A stretch of 64,000 nt of DNA from Pseudomonadales bacterium (GCA_028285415.1 JANQPF010000021.1:163433-227432), one strand, 5' to 3'. Shown: positions 34,911-44,458, counted from the stretch's first letter. Notes: a model not told the origin generated them from the letters alone. Numbers and translations are program-made.

Positions 34911-36374
34911 TTATGCGCTCGATGCGCTTGTGGTAGACGTACGGTTCGCCACCTCGAGCATGAGCTCATCGAAAGCGTCGTCCACGCTGTCGACCATGAT
35001 TTCGAGATCGGGCATGACGTGGGGATCGCAAACGAAGTTGAAGTAGAGGTTCTGGTTGTAACTCAGCACCGCCACGCCGAAGCCGAGCGTGCCGCCCAGC
35101 ATGAGGATGGCCATCATGTCCTTCACTTCGACGCCGGCAATGTATTGCGGCACCTGCACGCCGGGTACGTTCGTGCAGGTGAAGTTGAAACCGAGGAGCG
35201 GCGGCCGCCGTAGGCCGAAGGTGGGCGGCACGGGTGCGGGAAAGCGTGCCGCAAGCCGCGTCGGGTCGAGGTTGCTGCCGACCATCAGGGTGGGCGCCAT
35301 GATCATCGGCGGCACTGACGGCACGGTCTCGGCCATCATCTCGAGGGCCTGAGCTTCGCGGTTGTGTTTGATGTGCTCCATCTCGTAGCGCACTTTCGCC
35401 AGGCGGTCGACGATGTCTTTCGGTGAGGCAGAGACAATCGGGAAGATGCCGGAGACGCGGTTGCCGAGCGCCCCGTGCTCGTCTTCGCGGCGTACGCTCA
35501 CCGGGCACATGAGCCTGAGATGCCCGCCGCTCACGTTTTCGTCGCGCGCCGCCAGATAGCGCGCGGCAGCCTCGGCAACCAGCGCAATGACGATGTCGTT
35601 GACGGTGCCGCTGAAGACGCGGCGGATGCTGCGGAAGTCGGCAAAGCTGTATTTACGCCACATGAGGCGCCGTTTGGGGCCCACCGCGGCAGCGTTCCAG
35701 GGTGCCGTGATGACGGGTTCGGCCACAAAGCGTGTCATTGATTCGGCAGCGCGCCACAGGAGATCGCGCCGCTCTTCGCTCCACGCGCCCTGGCGCAGCG
35801 GCGATTGCGACATGACGGTCTGCACCCGCTCGGCGGCGGCTTCGGAGATGAGCTCCGCTGAGCTCGGCAGAGGCTCTGGCGCCCACGGGCTTTCCGGGGG
35901 CGGCGGCGCGGGGGCGTCCGGCGCCAGATCAAAGAGCAGCAGCGAAATGTCGATACCCGAGGCGCCGTCGACCATGGCGTGATGGCCAAGCTGCAGAAGC
36001 ACCGTGTGGCCGGCCACCCCGTTGATGACGTACAACCGCCAGAGCGGCTTGTCGCGATCCATCATCGGCTCGATGAGCATCATGGCCGCTTCGACCGCGT
36101 CGTCGAGGCTCGCGCCATCAGCCAGGTTGTGCGCGATGACGTGGTTGTCGAGATCAAATTTCGGGTCGTCGACCCACTTCGGGTGCGCCAGATTGAACGG
36201 CACATACACCAGCCGCTGGCGAAAGCGGGGCACCAGGTGCAGCCGGGAATCAATGTGCTCATACACGGTTTCGAACGACAGCTCGCCGTCCAGCACCAGC
36301 AGCGATGCGCCGTGCATGGGACCACTCGCCGTCTCCGAATACAGAAACGACGCGTCGTGATCGCTGAGTCTCAC
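34911..36374 (-). CDS. Wax ester synthase/diacylglycerol acyltransferase (WS/DGAT)
   Basis: This enzyme joins acyl-CoA to fatty alcohol or diacylglycerol to make wax esters or triacylglycerol. The catalytic HHxxxDG motif reads HHAMVDG at residues 131-137, and a PLW motif (DKPLW) lies shortly before. A GTG at 36374, with GGAGGAA immediately upstream, gives 487 residues and an LSDHDASFLYSE start like other family members; the open frame upstream of it is not used. It lies in a cluster of PHA genes, so the cell can probably store two kinds of lipid. Confidence 0.92.
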   Translation of the reverse strand: MRLSDHDASFLYSETASGPMHGASLLVLDGELSFETVYEHIDSRLHLVPRFRQRLVYVPFNLAHPKWVDDPKFDLDNHVIAHNLADGASLDDAVEAAMMLIEPMMDRDKPLWRLYVINGVAGHTVLLQLGHHAMVDGASGIDISLLLFDLAPDAPAPPPPESPWAPEPLPSSAELISEAAAERVQTVMSQSPLRQGAWSEERRDLLWRAAESMTRFVAEPVITAPWNAAAVGPKRRLMWRKYSFADFRSIRRVFSGTVNDIVIALVAEAAARYLAARDENVSGGHLRLMCPVSVRREDEHGALGNRVSGIFPIVSASPKDIVDRLAKVRYEMEHIKHNREAQALEMMAETVPSVPPMIMAPTLMVGSNLDPTRLAARFPAPVPPTFGLRRPPLLGFNFTCTNVPGVQVPQYIAGVEVKDMMAILMLGGTLGFGVAVLSYNQNLYFNFVCDPHVMPDLEIMVDSVDDAFDELMLEVANRTSTTSASSA

Positions 36375-36578
36375 GGTTCCTCCCTCAACGGGTGCAACTC
36401 CAATGCCGCCCGTTACGTTTTTGTTATGCCGCCTTTTTACCACGGGTGAAGCTCAGCGTCGCCGTTGGATTTGTAGTGGATTTCCACCAGTTTCCTTACG
36501 TTTTCGACACGGCCGGGCGTTTGACGCGCTGGCATTTGTCAACCAAACTGAACAGGTTCTTGGAGAGGAGCAGGTAAT

Positions 36579-37355
36579 TTGCAGAGTGCGACGCGGCGTC
36601 CGTCCGGGTTGTTGGCCGCCGTAGAGTTTCCACGCGTTGCCATGGAAGTGGGTGCGCTTTCGGTCACCTGGCCGGCGCTATTCGCTACCGCCAAAAAAGG
36701 TAATGGCCAGCCGGTGATTGTGCTGCCGGGTTTCCTCGGCGCGGATGACTCGACGCTGGCGCTCCGCCGTTTTCTGACCCGTCTCGGCTATCCCGCACAG
36801 CCGTGGCTGTTGTCCCGCAATCATGGTCATCCGGAGCTCATCGAGCGCTTCGGCCGGCGTCTGTACCGCTTGTTCAAGGTCTACGACCGTCCCATCACCT
36901 TGATTGGACAGAGTCTGGGCGGGGTATTTGCGCACGAGCTCGCACGGGAGTTTCCGGACGCGGTCCGCGCCGTCATTACCCTCGGCAGCCCGTTTGCCGC
37001 CGAGTCCCGCGGCGACACCAATCCGCTCGTTGCGCGCCTCTTTGAAGAGCTGTCCGGCTTGAGCGTCGAGGAGATGCGTGAGATGGCGAAAAGCGAGGCA
37101 GAGAGCGGACCGCTACCGCAGCCGAGCACCGCCATCTATAGCAAAACGGACGGCGTGGTGAGCTGGCAGACCTGCATCAGCGAACCGTCAGATACGGCGG
37201 AGAACATCGAAATTCTAGGCAGTCACACGGGCATGGCCATGCATCCGGGGGTGCTGCATGTGGTTGCCGACCGGCTCCTCGAGGACCCGGACGACTGGCA
37301 CAAATTCGAGATGACCCCGTGCGCCCGCATGCTGGGTGTGGTGCGAACGCACTAG
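36579..37355 (+). CDS. Alpha/beta hydrolase (esterase/lipase-like)
   Basis: A 258-residue alpha/beta hydrolase. VIVLPGFLGADDSTLALR opens the fold, and the nucleophile elbow GQSLGG holds Ser112. The rest of the triad is probably an Asp in YSKTDGVVSW and His in the GSHTGMAMHP segment. There is no signal peptide. TTG at 36579 is supported by AGGAG eight bases upstream (36566-36570). Located between WS/DGAT and a phasin, it may be an intracellular lipase or PHA/wax depolymerase. Confidence 0.75.
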   Translation: MQSATRRPSGLLAAVEFPRVAMEVGALSVTWPALFATAKKGNGQPVIVLPGFLGADDSTLALRRFLTRLGYPAQPWLLSRNHGHPELIERFGRRLYRLFKVYDRPITLIGQSLGGVFAHELAREFPDAVRAVITLGSPFAAESRGDTNPLVARLFEELSGLSVEEMREMAKSEAESGPLPQPSTAIYSKTDGVVSWQTCISEPSDTAENIEILGSHTGMAMHPGVLHVVADRLLEDPDDWHKFEMTPCARMLGVVRTH

Positions 37356-37361
37356 GCCGAT

Positions 37362-37784
37362 TTAATCCCTCTGATTGCCCGGCATCATGCTGCGCATGTT
37401 CTCTTCGAAGCGCTGGCGCATGATGTCCATGGCTTTCATCTGTGAATCGGCGGCAATCTGCGTGAGCTCACGCATGTTGCTGAGCGCCTGCTCGAAACCC
37501 TCGCGCGCGGCCTCCGCCTGCTTTTCCATGTTTTCGGTTGGTGAGCCGCTGCTGGCCGCCTGCATATTCTCTACCCAGCGCTGCATGGTTTCCTGAAAGA
37601 TCTCCATCTGCTTCTGGGTCAGCGTCTGCCAGCCCTCAGCCACGGCGCGGTTCGCTTCCTGTACCGCTTCGATGTTCTTCTGACCTTCCTGCATGAGCGA
37701 TTCGAGGTTCACGCCCGGCATCTGCATCTGCTTCAGGAGCTCGTTGAAATCCGGCATCGGAAACGGGTTGTTGTTGTCGGCCAT
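37362..37784 (-). CDS. Phasin family protein
   Basis: A 140-residue, largely helical protein preceded by GGAGAGA. It has an MADNNNPFPMPDFNEL start and repeated amphipathic helices with NIEAVQEANRAVAEGWQTLT, the phasin signature, and an MRELTQIAADSQMKAMDIM helix. Phasins coat PHA granules and control their size and number. It is convergent with the hydrolase gene, 6 nt apart, and upstream of no PHA enzyme on its strand. It supports the reading of the region as a storage-lipid island. Confidence 0.88.
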   Translation of the reverse strand: MADNNNPFPMPDFNELLKQMQMPGVNLESLMQEGQKNIEAVQEANRAVAEGWQTLTQKQMEIFQETMQRWVENMQAASSGSPTENMEKQAEAAREGFEQALSNMRELTQIAADSQMKAMDIMRQRFEENMRSMMPGNQRD

Positions 37785-37855
37785 GCGTATTCTCTCCGTG
37801 GCACGTGTAGGTAGTGGTGAGGGTATCACCGATGTAGGGTCGATGTGCGTCCGGA

Positions 37856-38629
37856 TCAGGGTGCCTGGAGGATGCTGCAATAGGCACGCACGGCCGCGTC
37901 CAACCCCATCTCCAGCGCATCGCTGATGAGTGCGTGACCAATCGAAACTTCGGCGACCTCGGTGATTTCTTTGAAGAGCGGCAGGTTGACGAGATCGAGG
38001 TCGTGTCCCGCGTTGACGCCAAGGCCAATCTGTCCGGCGAAGCGTGCGGCCTCGAGGTACGTCGTTAAGCTTGCGCGGGTACGCTCATCGTCCACCCCAT
38101 GCGCCCAGCAGGTCTCCGCGAACGGCCCGGTGTACAGCTCAATCCGGTCCGTGCCGTGCGCCTTTGCGGCTTCGATCTGGGCCAGGTCCGGGTCCATGAA
38201 AAGGCTGACCCGGGCGCCCCAGGCCTGGTAGCGCTCGATCTGCTCGATGAGCCGCTCGTTCCGGGTTGATAGATCGAACCCGTGATCCGAGGTCAGCTGG
38301 TCGTCGCTGTCCGGAACCAGGGTCGCCTGGGCCGGCCGCGCGCGCTCGATGAGGGCGTCGAAGCCCGGATAGCCTGCTGCGGTGGGACCGGCGCCGGGAT
38401 TGCCTTCGATGTTGAACTCGATCTCCGGATAGTCCGCCGCCAGGAGTGTGGCCAGATCGTCGACATCATGCGGACGAATGTGGCGCATGTCGGGCCGGGG
38501 ATGCACGGTAATGCCCTGTGCGCCTGCAGTGATCGCCGTGCGCGCGGCGTCCACGACGCTTGGCCGCTTCCCGCCACGGGAGTTGCGCACCAGCGCCACC
38601 TTGTTCAGGTTGACGGACAGCACGGTCAT
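37856..38629 (-). CDS. pdxJ: Pyridoxine 5'-phosphate synthase
   Basis: A TIM-barrel enzyme of 257 residues that makes pyridoxine phosphate from 1-deoxyxylulose phosphate and aminoacetone phosphate. Conserved segments are LSVNLNKVALVRNSRG, ITVHPRPDMRHIR (active-site His/Arg) and the C-terminal LGVNAGHDLDL and ISIGHALISDAL-like SIGHALISDA. It lies 6 nt after an SH3 protein gene on the same strand, so they form an operon with yciB upstream. Confidence 0.95.
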   Translation of the reverse strand: MTVLSVNLNKVALVRNSRGGKRPSVVDAARTAITAGAQGITVHPRPDMRHIRPHDVDDLATLLAADYPEIEFNIEGNPGAGPTAAGYPGFDALIERARPAQATLVPDSDDQLTSDHGFDLSTRNERLIEQIERYQAWGARVSLFMDPDLAQIEAAKAHGTDRIELYTGPFAETCWAHGVDDERTRASLTTYLEAARFAGQIGLGVNAGHDLDLVNLPLFKEITEVAEVSIGHALISDALEMGLDAAVRAYCSILQAP

Positions 38630-38635
38630 GGCGGA

Positions 38636-39301
38636 TCAGTTCCAGGCGCTGCGCTGCGGACGTGCCTTGATGAGCACGCCGGCGATGAGGCCGAGAAAGA
38701 TCAAGCCCGCGCCGATCATCAGCGCCTGATTCCACGCGTTGTCCTCGAGCCGCACGTTGGCTTCGGCCAGATCGTCCAGCTCGTCGCGCAGACGTTCGTT
38801 GGCTTCGGTCAGCTGCAGATTGTTCTCGTGGGTTTCGATCGCGTCAGCGGAAATGCGCTTGAGCTCAGCCAGCTCCTCTTCCAGCGCGGCAATGCGCGCC
38901 TGGCCGCGGTTGTTGGCGCTCGACTGCTGCTGGTTGCTGTTGGTGAGCTCGTTGATCCGCTCGCGGGCGCTGGCAAGCTCCCGGCGGGCGCGATTGGCTT
39001 CCGTCTGTGCGGCGGCCAGACGCAGCTTGGCAATCGGTTCTCGCACCAGATACTGCGTGCGGATCCAGCCTTCAGTGCCACGCTCGGTGCGGATCTGGGT
39101 AAAACCGGCCGCTTCGTCCACCGCCAGGGACTCGAGCCGGGTGCCACTCGGCAGCCCGCGGTGCAGAATCCGGTGACCGCCCGACGGACCGCTGCGCAAG
39201 GGTACGGTCAGCTCATCGGAGATGTAGAGCGTCTCGGCAGGCGCGGGTGCGGCAGCCAGGAGCAGCAAGGCGGCGACGATCGACGATGCCATCCGGATCA
39301 T
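38636..39301 (-). CDS. SH3-domain and membrane-anchor protein
   Basis: A 221-residue protein: a signal peptide (ends APAPAE), an SH3b domain (about 25-90) with LYISDELTVPLRSGPS and GWIRTQYL, a long coiled coil (about 95-185) of heptad-like repeats, and a C-terminal membrane helix followed by KARPQRS. This is the TIGR04211-type layout. The SH3 part faces the periplasm. Function is unknown; many bind cell-wall material. Its ATG overlaps the yciB stop by 4 nt. Confidence 0.85.
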   Translation of the reverse strand: MIRMASSIVAALLLLAAAPAPAETLYISDELTVPLRSGPSGGHRILHRGLPSGTRLESLAVDEAAGFTQIRTERGTEGWIRTQYLVREPIAKLRLAAAQTEANRARRELASARERINELTNSNQQQSSANNRGQARIAALEEELAELKRISADAIETHENNLQLTEANERLRDELDDLAEANVRLEDNAWNQALMIGAGLIFLGLIAGVLIKARPQRSAWN

Positions 39302-39879
39302 GACTGGCCTCCTTCCGCGTCCGCCTTGGCATCGGGCAGGTTTTCCTCGTTGAGGTAACCCTTGGCAAAGAGATACACGAACGTCAGCACAATCATCAGC
39401 AGGCTCAAGCCCAGCAGACCGATAAACTTGAAAGTCACCCAGGTATCCATCGAGAAATTGTAGGCGACCCACAGGTTCACCGCGCCGATGATGGTAAAAC
39501 CCGCGGCCCAGCCGTAGGTCAGCGCGCGCCAGGCGTTGTCCGGCAAGACCATGACGGCACCGAGCATCTTCTGGATGAGAAATGTGCGGGTGATCAGATG
39601 GGCACCGATGAGCACCAGCGCGAGCAGCCAGTTGACGATGGTGGGCTTCCATTGGATGAACGTCTCGTCGCGAAAGATCAGCGTCATGCCGCCAAAGACG
39701 ATGCTCGCCCAGAACGTGAGCTTGAGTTCGTTGCCGATGGGCTTTTTCAATAGCCAGTAAGCGCCAAGCTGTACGGTGACGCCCACCATGAGCACGGCGG
39801 TGGCGATGAAAATGTCGCTTGTCAGAAAATAGATGACGACAAACGCGAGAATCGCGATGTAATCAAGTAGCTGTTGCAT
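39298..39879 (-). CDS. yciB: Inner membrane septation protein YciB (IspA family)
   Basis: A 193-residue polytopic membrane protein with five or six helices and the family start MQQLLDYIAILAFVVIYF, plus KKPIGNELKLTFW near the middle. Members affect cell-envelope synthesis and septation in enterobacteria. It is the first gene of the yciB-SH3-pdxJ operon and is divergent from yciO. In many gammaproteobacteria these two are neighbours. Confidence 0.93.
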   Translation of the reverse strand: MQQLLDYIAILAFVVIYFLTSDIFIATAVLMVGVTVQLGAYWLLKKPIGNELKLTFWASIVFGGMTLIFRDETFIQWKPTIVNWLLALVLIGAHLITRTFLIQKMLGAVMVLPDNAWRALTYGWAAGFTIIGAVNLWVAYNFSMDTWVTFKFIGLLGLSLLMIVLTFVYLFAKGYLNEENLPDAKADAEGGQS

Positions 39880-40007
39880 AAAAAATCGTTATCCTTGCCG
39901 GCCTCGCGAGACGCTTCTGTTCCAAGGCGGGGGATAATAAAAGATTCCTCGGCGGCTGTAAGTACGCGCTCGACTGAGGCTGACCAACGATTTGTGGTTT
40001 TTGTGAC

Positions 40008-40625
40008 GTGACCCAACTGCTGAAAGTACATCCTGAGAATCCGCAACGCCGGCTGCTGCAGCTGGCGGTGGATGCGCTGCAGGGCGGCGGGCTGGTGGTG
40101 TATCCCACGGAAACCGCGTACGCGCTGGCCTGTCACATCGGCGACAAGTCCGCGCTCGAGCGGATTGTGGCGCTGCGACGCCTGCCGCGGCGCCATCAGT
40201 TCACCCTGGCATGCCGGGATCTGTCCGAGATTGGCACGTATGCGCGGGTCGACAACTCCGCCTATCGCTTCCTGAAACACTACACGCCGGGTCCGTACAC
40301 GTTTGTGCTGCGCGCAACCCGCGAAGTGCCGAAACGGCTGGTGCATGACAAGCGTCGCACCATCGGCGTCAGGGTGCCGGAACACGTCATCGCCCGGACC
40401 CTGCTCGAGCTCATGGGTGAGCCGCTCATGACCACCACGGTCAGGCTGCCGGACGACGAGTATCCCCTGACTGACGCGGACGAAATTTACGCCCGCCTGC
40501 AGCGTCAGGTGGACGTCATCATCGACGGCGGCTCCTGTGGTCTCGAGCCTTCCACCGTTCTCGATCTCACCGACTCCCCGCCGACGGTGCTGCGCGAAGG
40601 CAAAGGTGCGATAGAGCTTTACTGA
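40008..40625 (+). CDS. yciO: YciO-type YrdC/Sua5 family protein
   Basis: A 205-residue protein with the YrdC fold. VVYPTETAYALACHIG carries the nucleotide-binding motif, and the C-terminal SCGLEPSTVLDLT is the typical end. TsaC makes threonylcarbamoyl-AMP for tRNA t6A; YciO is a paralogue with weaker or different activity. The KRRTIGVRVPEH segment is closer to YciO. The start is GTG 40008. It opens the yciO-trpS-scpA-scpB-rluB series, an order known in other gammaproteobacteria. Confidence 0.85.
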   Translation: MTQLLKVHPENPQRRLLQLAVDALQGGGLVVYPTETAYALACHIGDKSALERIVALRRLPRRHQFTLACRDLSEIGTYARVDNSAYRFLKHYTPGPYTFVLRATREVPKRLVHDKRRTIGVRVPEHVIARTLLELMGEPLMTTTVRLPDDEYPLTDADEIYARLQRQVDVIIDGGSCGLEPSTVLDLTDSPPTVLREGKGAIELY

Positions 40626-40672
40626 AGGCCGCCGTATAATGCCGCGAACTCATTGTTTCCCAAGGCGCTCGA

Positions 40673-41887
40673 TTGAGCAGTAACGACTCGAACCAGAGGG
40701 TTCTCTCTGGCATGCGTCCCACCGGGCGTCTCCATCTTGGCCATCTGCATGGCGTCTTGAACAACTGGGTGCAGCTGCAACACGAATACGAGTGCTTCTT
40801 CTTTGTTGCCGACTACCACGCGCTGACGACCGAATACGACGCCTCGGAGACCATCGAGCAGCACACCTACGACACGGTGGTTGACTGGCTTGCGGCGGGC
40901 GTGAATCCCGGCACCGCCACCATCTTCGTGCAGAGTCGCGTGCCGGAGCATGCTGAGCTCCATCTGATGCTTTCCATGATCACCCCGGTGTCATGGCTCG
41001 AGCGCGTGCCGAGCTACAAAGATCAGCAGCAGAAGCTGAACGACAAAGACCTCTCCACGTACGGCTTTCTCGGATACCCGCTCTTACAGGCGGCGGACAT
41101 CCTCATCTACCGGGCCGGCTGGGTGCCGGTGGGCGCGGATCAGGTGGCGCACGTGGAGCTCACCCGCGAGGTGGCGCGACGCTTCAATCACATCTACGGG
41201 CGCGAACCCGGGTTCGAGGAGCAGTCCGAGGCCGCGGTCAAAAAGATGAGCAAGAAAGCCTCACGGCTCTACGGGGAGCTCCGCCGCGAGTATCTCGAGA
41301 AAGGTGACGCCGAGGCGCTGGAACGCGCGCGGGCGCTTCTGTCCGAGCAGCAGAATCTCTCCATCGGCGATCGCGAGCGTCTCTTCGGCTATCTCGAAGG
41401 CGGCGGACGCATCATTCTGCCGGAGCCGCAGTCGTTACTGACCGAAACCGCAAAGATGCCCGGTCTCGACGGCGAGAAGATGTCGAAGTCGTACAACAAC
41501 TTCATTTCGCTGCGCGAAGAGCCTGAATCGGTGGAAGAGAAGATCCGCACCATGCAGACGGATCCGCAGCGCGGCCGGCGCAAAGACCCCGGCAATCCTG
41601 ACGTCTGCCCCGTCTTTGCTCTGCACGAAGTCTATTCCAGCGACGACACCCGGGCGTGGGCGGCGGAAGGCTGCCGGTCTGCGGGTATCGGCTGCGTCGA
41701 CTGCAAGCTGCCGCTCATCGACGCCATCAACGAGGAGCAGCTGGTCTATCGCCAGCGCGCACAGCAGTTCGAAGAGGAGCCGGATCTCGTGCACGCCATC
41801 CTGCAGGAAGGCTCGGACAAAGCGCGTGCAGTTGCCCGGGAAACCATGGAAGATGTCAAAGAAGCCGTCGGCATCAGCCACCGCTGA
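40673..41887 (+). CDS. trpS: Tryptophanyl-tRNA synthetase
   Basis: A class I synthetase of 404 residues. HIGH is HLGH at 21-24 and KMSKS is at 269-273 in GEKMSKSYNN. It belongs to the longer TrpS group (about 400 residues, not 330), with an insertion between the Rossmann halves. TTG at 40673 is used: there is no ATG before the HIGH box except inside SGMRPTG. TATAAT lies at 40635-40640, but I see no matching -35 element. scpA follows after 19 nt. Confidence 0.95.
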   Translation: MSSNDSNQRVLSGMRPTGRLHLGHLHGVLNNWVQLQHEYECFFFVADYHALTTEYDASETIEQHTYDTVVDWLAAGVNPGTATIFVQSRVPEHAELHLMLSMITPVSWLERVPSYKDQQQKLNDKDLSTYGFLGYPLLQAADILIYRAGWVPVGADQVAHVELTREVARRFNHIYGREPGFEEQSEAAVKKMSKKASRLYGELRREYLEKGDAEALERARALLSEQQNLSIGDRERLFGYLEGGGRIILPEPQSLLTETAKMPGLDGEKMSKSYNNFISLREEPESVEEKIRTMQTDPQRGRRKDPGNPDVCPVFALHEVYSSDDTRAWAAEGCRSAGIGCVDCKLPLIDAINEEQLVYRQRAQQFEEEPDLVHAILQEGSDKARAVARETMEDVKEAVGISHR

Positions 41888-41906
41888 GTCAAGGAGGGTC
41901 AGCACG

Positions 41907-42821
41907 ATGAACGAAGAACCCCGCCAGCTGGATCAGGCACGCAGCGAGAACGCCGCAACCATTGCGCTGGTGCAGGGCGAGGCGGTCGAAGAGCTGCCGA
42001 CTGACCTCTACATCCCGCCCCAGGCGCTCGAGGTGTTTCTCGAGACGTTCGAGGGCCCGCTCGATCTCCTGCTCTACCTCATCCGCCGCCAGAACCTCGA
42101 CATTCTGAACATCAAGGTCGCGGAGATCACCGCACAGTACATGCAATACATCGACCTCATGCAGGCGCTGCAGCTCGAGCTTGCCGGCGAGTATCTGGTC
42201 ATGGCGGCAATGCTTGCCGAGATCAAATCGCGCCTGCTCCTGCCGCGTCCCGACGCCGGGGACGAGGACGAGGACGATCCCCGCGCTGAGCTCATCCGCC
42301 GCCTGCAGGAATACGAGCAGATCAAAACCGCGGCGGAGGATCTGAGCGAGATCCCGCGCATGGAGCGCGACATTTATCTCGCCGAAGCCTCCAAACCCGA
42401 GCTCGTCCGGCAGCACGCCGATCCGGAAGTGGATCTCAGAGAAGTGCTGCTGGCGCTCTCGCAGGTGATGAAACGCGCGGAAATGTTCGCCAGCCACGAG
42501 ATTCAGCTGGAACCGCTTTCGGTGCGCGAACGGATGGGCGAGGTGCTCGCACGGGTGAACGCCACCAGTGACTTCATCGACTTCACGGACCTCTTCACCA
42601 CCGAAGAAGGCCGCATGGGCGTGGTGGTCTCTTTTCTCGCGATCATGGAGCTCGTGCGCGAAGGTATGCTCGAGTTCGTGCAGGCGGAGGCTTACGCACC
42701 CATCCACGTGCGTGCGGCACAGGGTGAGCTCGCACGCGCGCCGATGTTCTCAGATGATTTTGTCACCACCTATGGCGGTGAGCCTGAACCCAACCAAGAG
42801 GATTCCGCTGATGGAAGCTGA
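41907..42821 (+). CDS. scpA: Segregation and condensation protein A
   Basis: A kleisin of 304 residues that bridges SMC heads. FLETFEGPLDLLLYLIRRQNLDI is the N-terminal signature; EYLVMAAMLAEIKSRLLLP and a C-terminal winged-helix part (FLAIMELVREGMLEFVQ) follow. AAGGAGGG at 41891-41898 fixes the ATG. It has a longer N-terminal region than most. scpA-scpB with rluB nearby is typical. No smc gene is in the window. Confidence 0.95.
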   Translation: MNEEPRQLDQARSENAATIALVQGEAVEELPTDLYIPPQALEVFLETFEGPLDLLLYLIRRQNLDILNIKVAEITAQYMQYIDLMQALQLELAGEYLVMAAMLAEIKSRLLLPRPDAGDEDEDDPRAELIRRLQEYEQIKTAAEDLSEIPRMERDIYLAEASKPELVRQHADPEVDLREVLLALSQVMKRAEMFASHEIQLEPLSVRERMGEVLARVNATSDFIDFTDLFTTEEGRMGVVVSFLAIMELVREGMLEFVQAEAYAPIHVRAAQGELARAPMFSDDFVTTYGGEPEPNQEDSADGS

Positions 42822-43572
42822 GCAGATCCGCCGCATCGTCGAAGCTGCGCTCCTGGCCTCGGATGGACCGCTCACGGTCGCCAACCTGGTGAAGCTGTTC
42901 GCGCCGGGTGAGCTCGACGAGGACAACGCCAGCAAGCAGGTGCGTGAGGTGCTGAAGCACCTCGAGGCAGAGGCCGCCGAGCGTGGCGTGGAGCTGAAGC
43001 GCGTCGCGTCCGGCTACCGCTTTCAGGTTCGCCAGGAGCTTTCCGCATGGGTCAGCCGGCTGTGGGACGAAAAGCCGCCACGCTACACCAGGGCGCTTCT
43101 GGAAACCCTGGCGCTGGTGGCCTACAAACAGCCTGTGACACGCGGGGACATCGAGCAGGTCCGCGGGGTCAGCGTCAGCCAGAACATCATGCGCACGCTC
43201 CTCGAGCGGGACTGGATACGCGTTGTCGGTGTCAAAGAGGTGCCGGGCCGACCTGCGCTTTACGGCACCACAAAGGCGTTTCTCGCCTACTTCAACCTCA
43301 AGAGCCTCGATGAGCTGCCGCCGCTGGCGGAGATCCGCGCGCTGATCGAGCCGCAGATCGTGGCGGAGGAAGAAGCCGAAGCCACCAATCCGGCCCCGGC
43401 GGGTGATGCGGAGAACCGCGGCGTTGAAGGTGAGGGCGGCGAAGCTCCAGCTGACGGCGAAGACGGCGGCATCACCGCTCACGTCGATCTGCCCGAGGAG
43501 GCAGCCGCGGACACACCTGCGTCAGCGGAAGTGGTGCAGCTGCATACCTCCGGTTCCAACCCGGCTTCCTGA
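42811..43572 (+). CDS. scpB: Segregation and condensation protein B
   Basis: Two winged-helix domains in the first 190 residues: RIVEAALLASDGPLTVANL, YTRALLETLALVAYKQPVTR and IRVVGVKEVPGRPALYGTT, the last being the family hallmark. A tail of about 65 acidic, disordered residues follows and is longer than usual. ScpB dimers stabilise the ScpA-SMC complex. The ATG at 42811 overlaps scpA by 11 nt, with AGAGGA upstream. Confidence 0.94.
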   Translation: MEAEQIRRIVEAALLASDGPLTVANLVKLFAPGELDEDNASKQVREVLKHLEAEAAERGVELKRVASGYRFQVRQELSAWVSRLWDEKPPRYTRALLETLALVAYKQPVTRGDIEQVRGVSVSQNIMRTLLERDWIRVVGVKEVPGRPALYGTTKAFLAYFNLKSLDELPPLAEIRALIEPQIVAEEEAEATNPAPAGDAENRGVEGEGGEAPADGEDGGITAHVDLPEEAAADTPASAEVVQLHTSGSNPAS

Positions 43573-43582
43573 ACCGTTAATC

Positions 43583-44443
43583 ATGTCTGACGATGCAAGC
43601 GGCGGTGCCATCGCTGCCCCCGGCGCTGAAAAAATTCACAAGGTGCTCGCTGCCACCGGGATGGGTTCGCGCCGTGAAATAGAATCCTGGATTGCCGACG
43701 GGCGCATCAGCGTCAACGGTGAGCCGGCGCACGTGGGACAACGTGTTACGCCGCACGACCGCATTGAGGTTGATGGCCGGCGTGTCCGCACGCGCACGGC
43801 AACCACGCCCGAGGTGATCATTCTGAACAAAGCCGCAGGCGTCGTCTGCAGCCGCCGCGATCCGGAAGGACGCCCGACGGTGTTCGATGCGCTACCGAAG
43901 CTCAAAGGCGGGCGCTGGATCAGCATCGGCAGGCTCGACATCCAGACCACGGGACTCCTGCTCCTCACCAATGACGGGGCGCTTGCGCACAAGATGATGC
44001 ACCCCTCCACCGGCCTCGACCGGGAATATGCCGTGCGCATCAACATGCGGCTGGAGGAAAAAGTGCTCGACCAGCTCCGCGCCGGGATGGAAATAGACGG
44101 CGAGCTCATGCGCTTTTCCGACATTCAGTATTACGACGGTAGCAGCAACAACTTCTGGTATCACGTGGTGCTGATGGAAGGCCGCAACCGTGAGGTGCGG
44201 CGATTGTTTGAGGCCGTGGGCTGCACCGTGAGCCGCCTGAAGCGGGTGCGTTATGGGCCGGTGGTGCTGCCGAGCTGGCTGAAAAACCGGCAGTGGGCGA
44301 TGCTGCGCCACGAAGACATGCGTGAGCTCTACAAGCTCCTTGGTATGCGCTACGCGCCGCCGAAAGGTAAACCAGCCCGGCGCCCGCACGTCGCGAAGAC
44401 AAGCTGCCTGCTGCCGTATCCCGAGCTCAAGCAGACGTCTTGA
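43583..44443 (+). CDS. rluB: 23S rRNA pseudouridine synthase (RluB type)
   Basis: A 286-residue RsuA/RluB family enzyme. An S4 domain (about 17-75, EKIHKVLAATGMGSRREIESW) precedes the catalytic domain with GRLDIQTTGLLLLTNDG, in which the Asp is catalytic. The late motif EGRNREVRRLFEAVG is also present. It most likely makes pseudouridine 2605 in 23S rRNA. It lies 10 nt after scpB, the usual place. Convergent with the next gene. Confidence 0.93.
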   Translation: MSDDASGGAIAAPGAEKIHKVLAATGMGSRREIESWIADGRISVNGEPAHVGQRVTPHDRIEVDGRRVRTRTATTPEVIILNKAAGVVCSRRDPEGRPTVFDALPKLKGGRWISIGRLDIQTTGLLLLTNDGALAHKMMHPSTGLDREYAVRINMRLEEKVLDQLRAGMEIDGELMRFSDIQYYDGSSNNFWYHVVLMEGRNREVRRLFEAVGCTVSRLKRVRYGPVVLPSWLKNRQWAMLRHEDMRELYKLLGMRYAPPKGKPARRPHVAKTSCLLPYPELKQTS

Positions 44444-44458
44444 TCGCGAGCCCGCGCC

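Noticed and set aside
40635..40640. TATAAT before trpS as a promoter
   Set aside because: A perfect -10 but no -35 element at 15-19 bp; may be chance next to a coding end.
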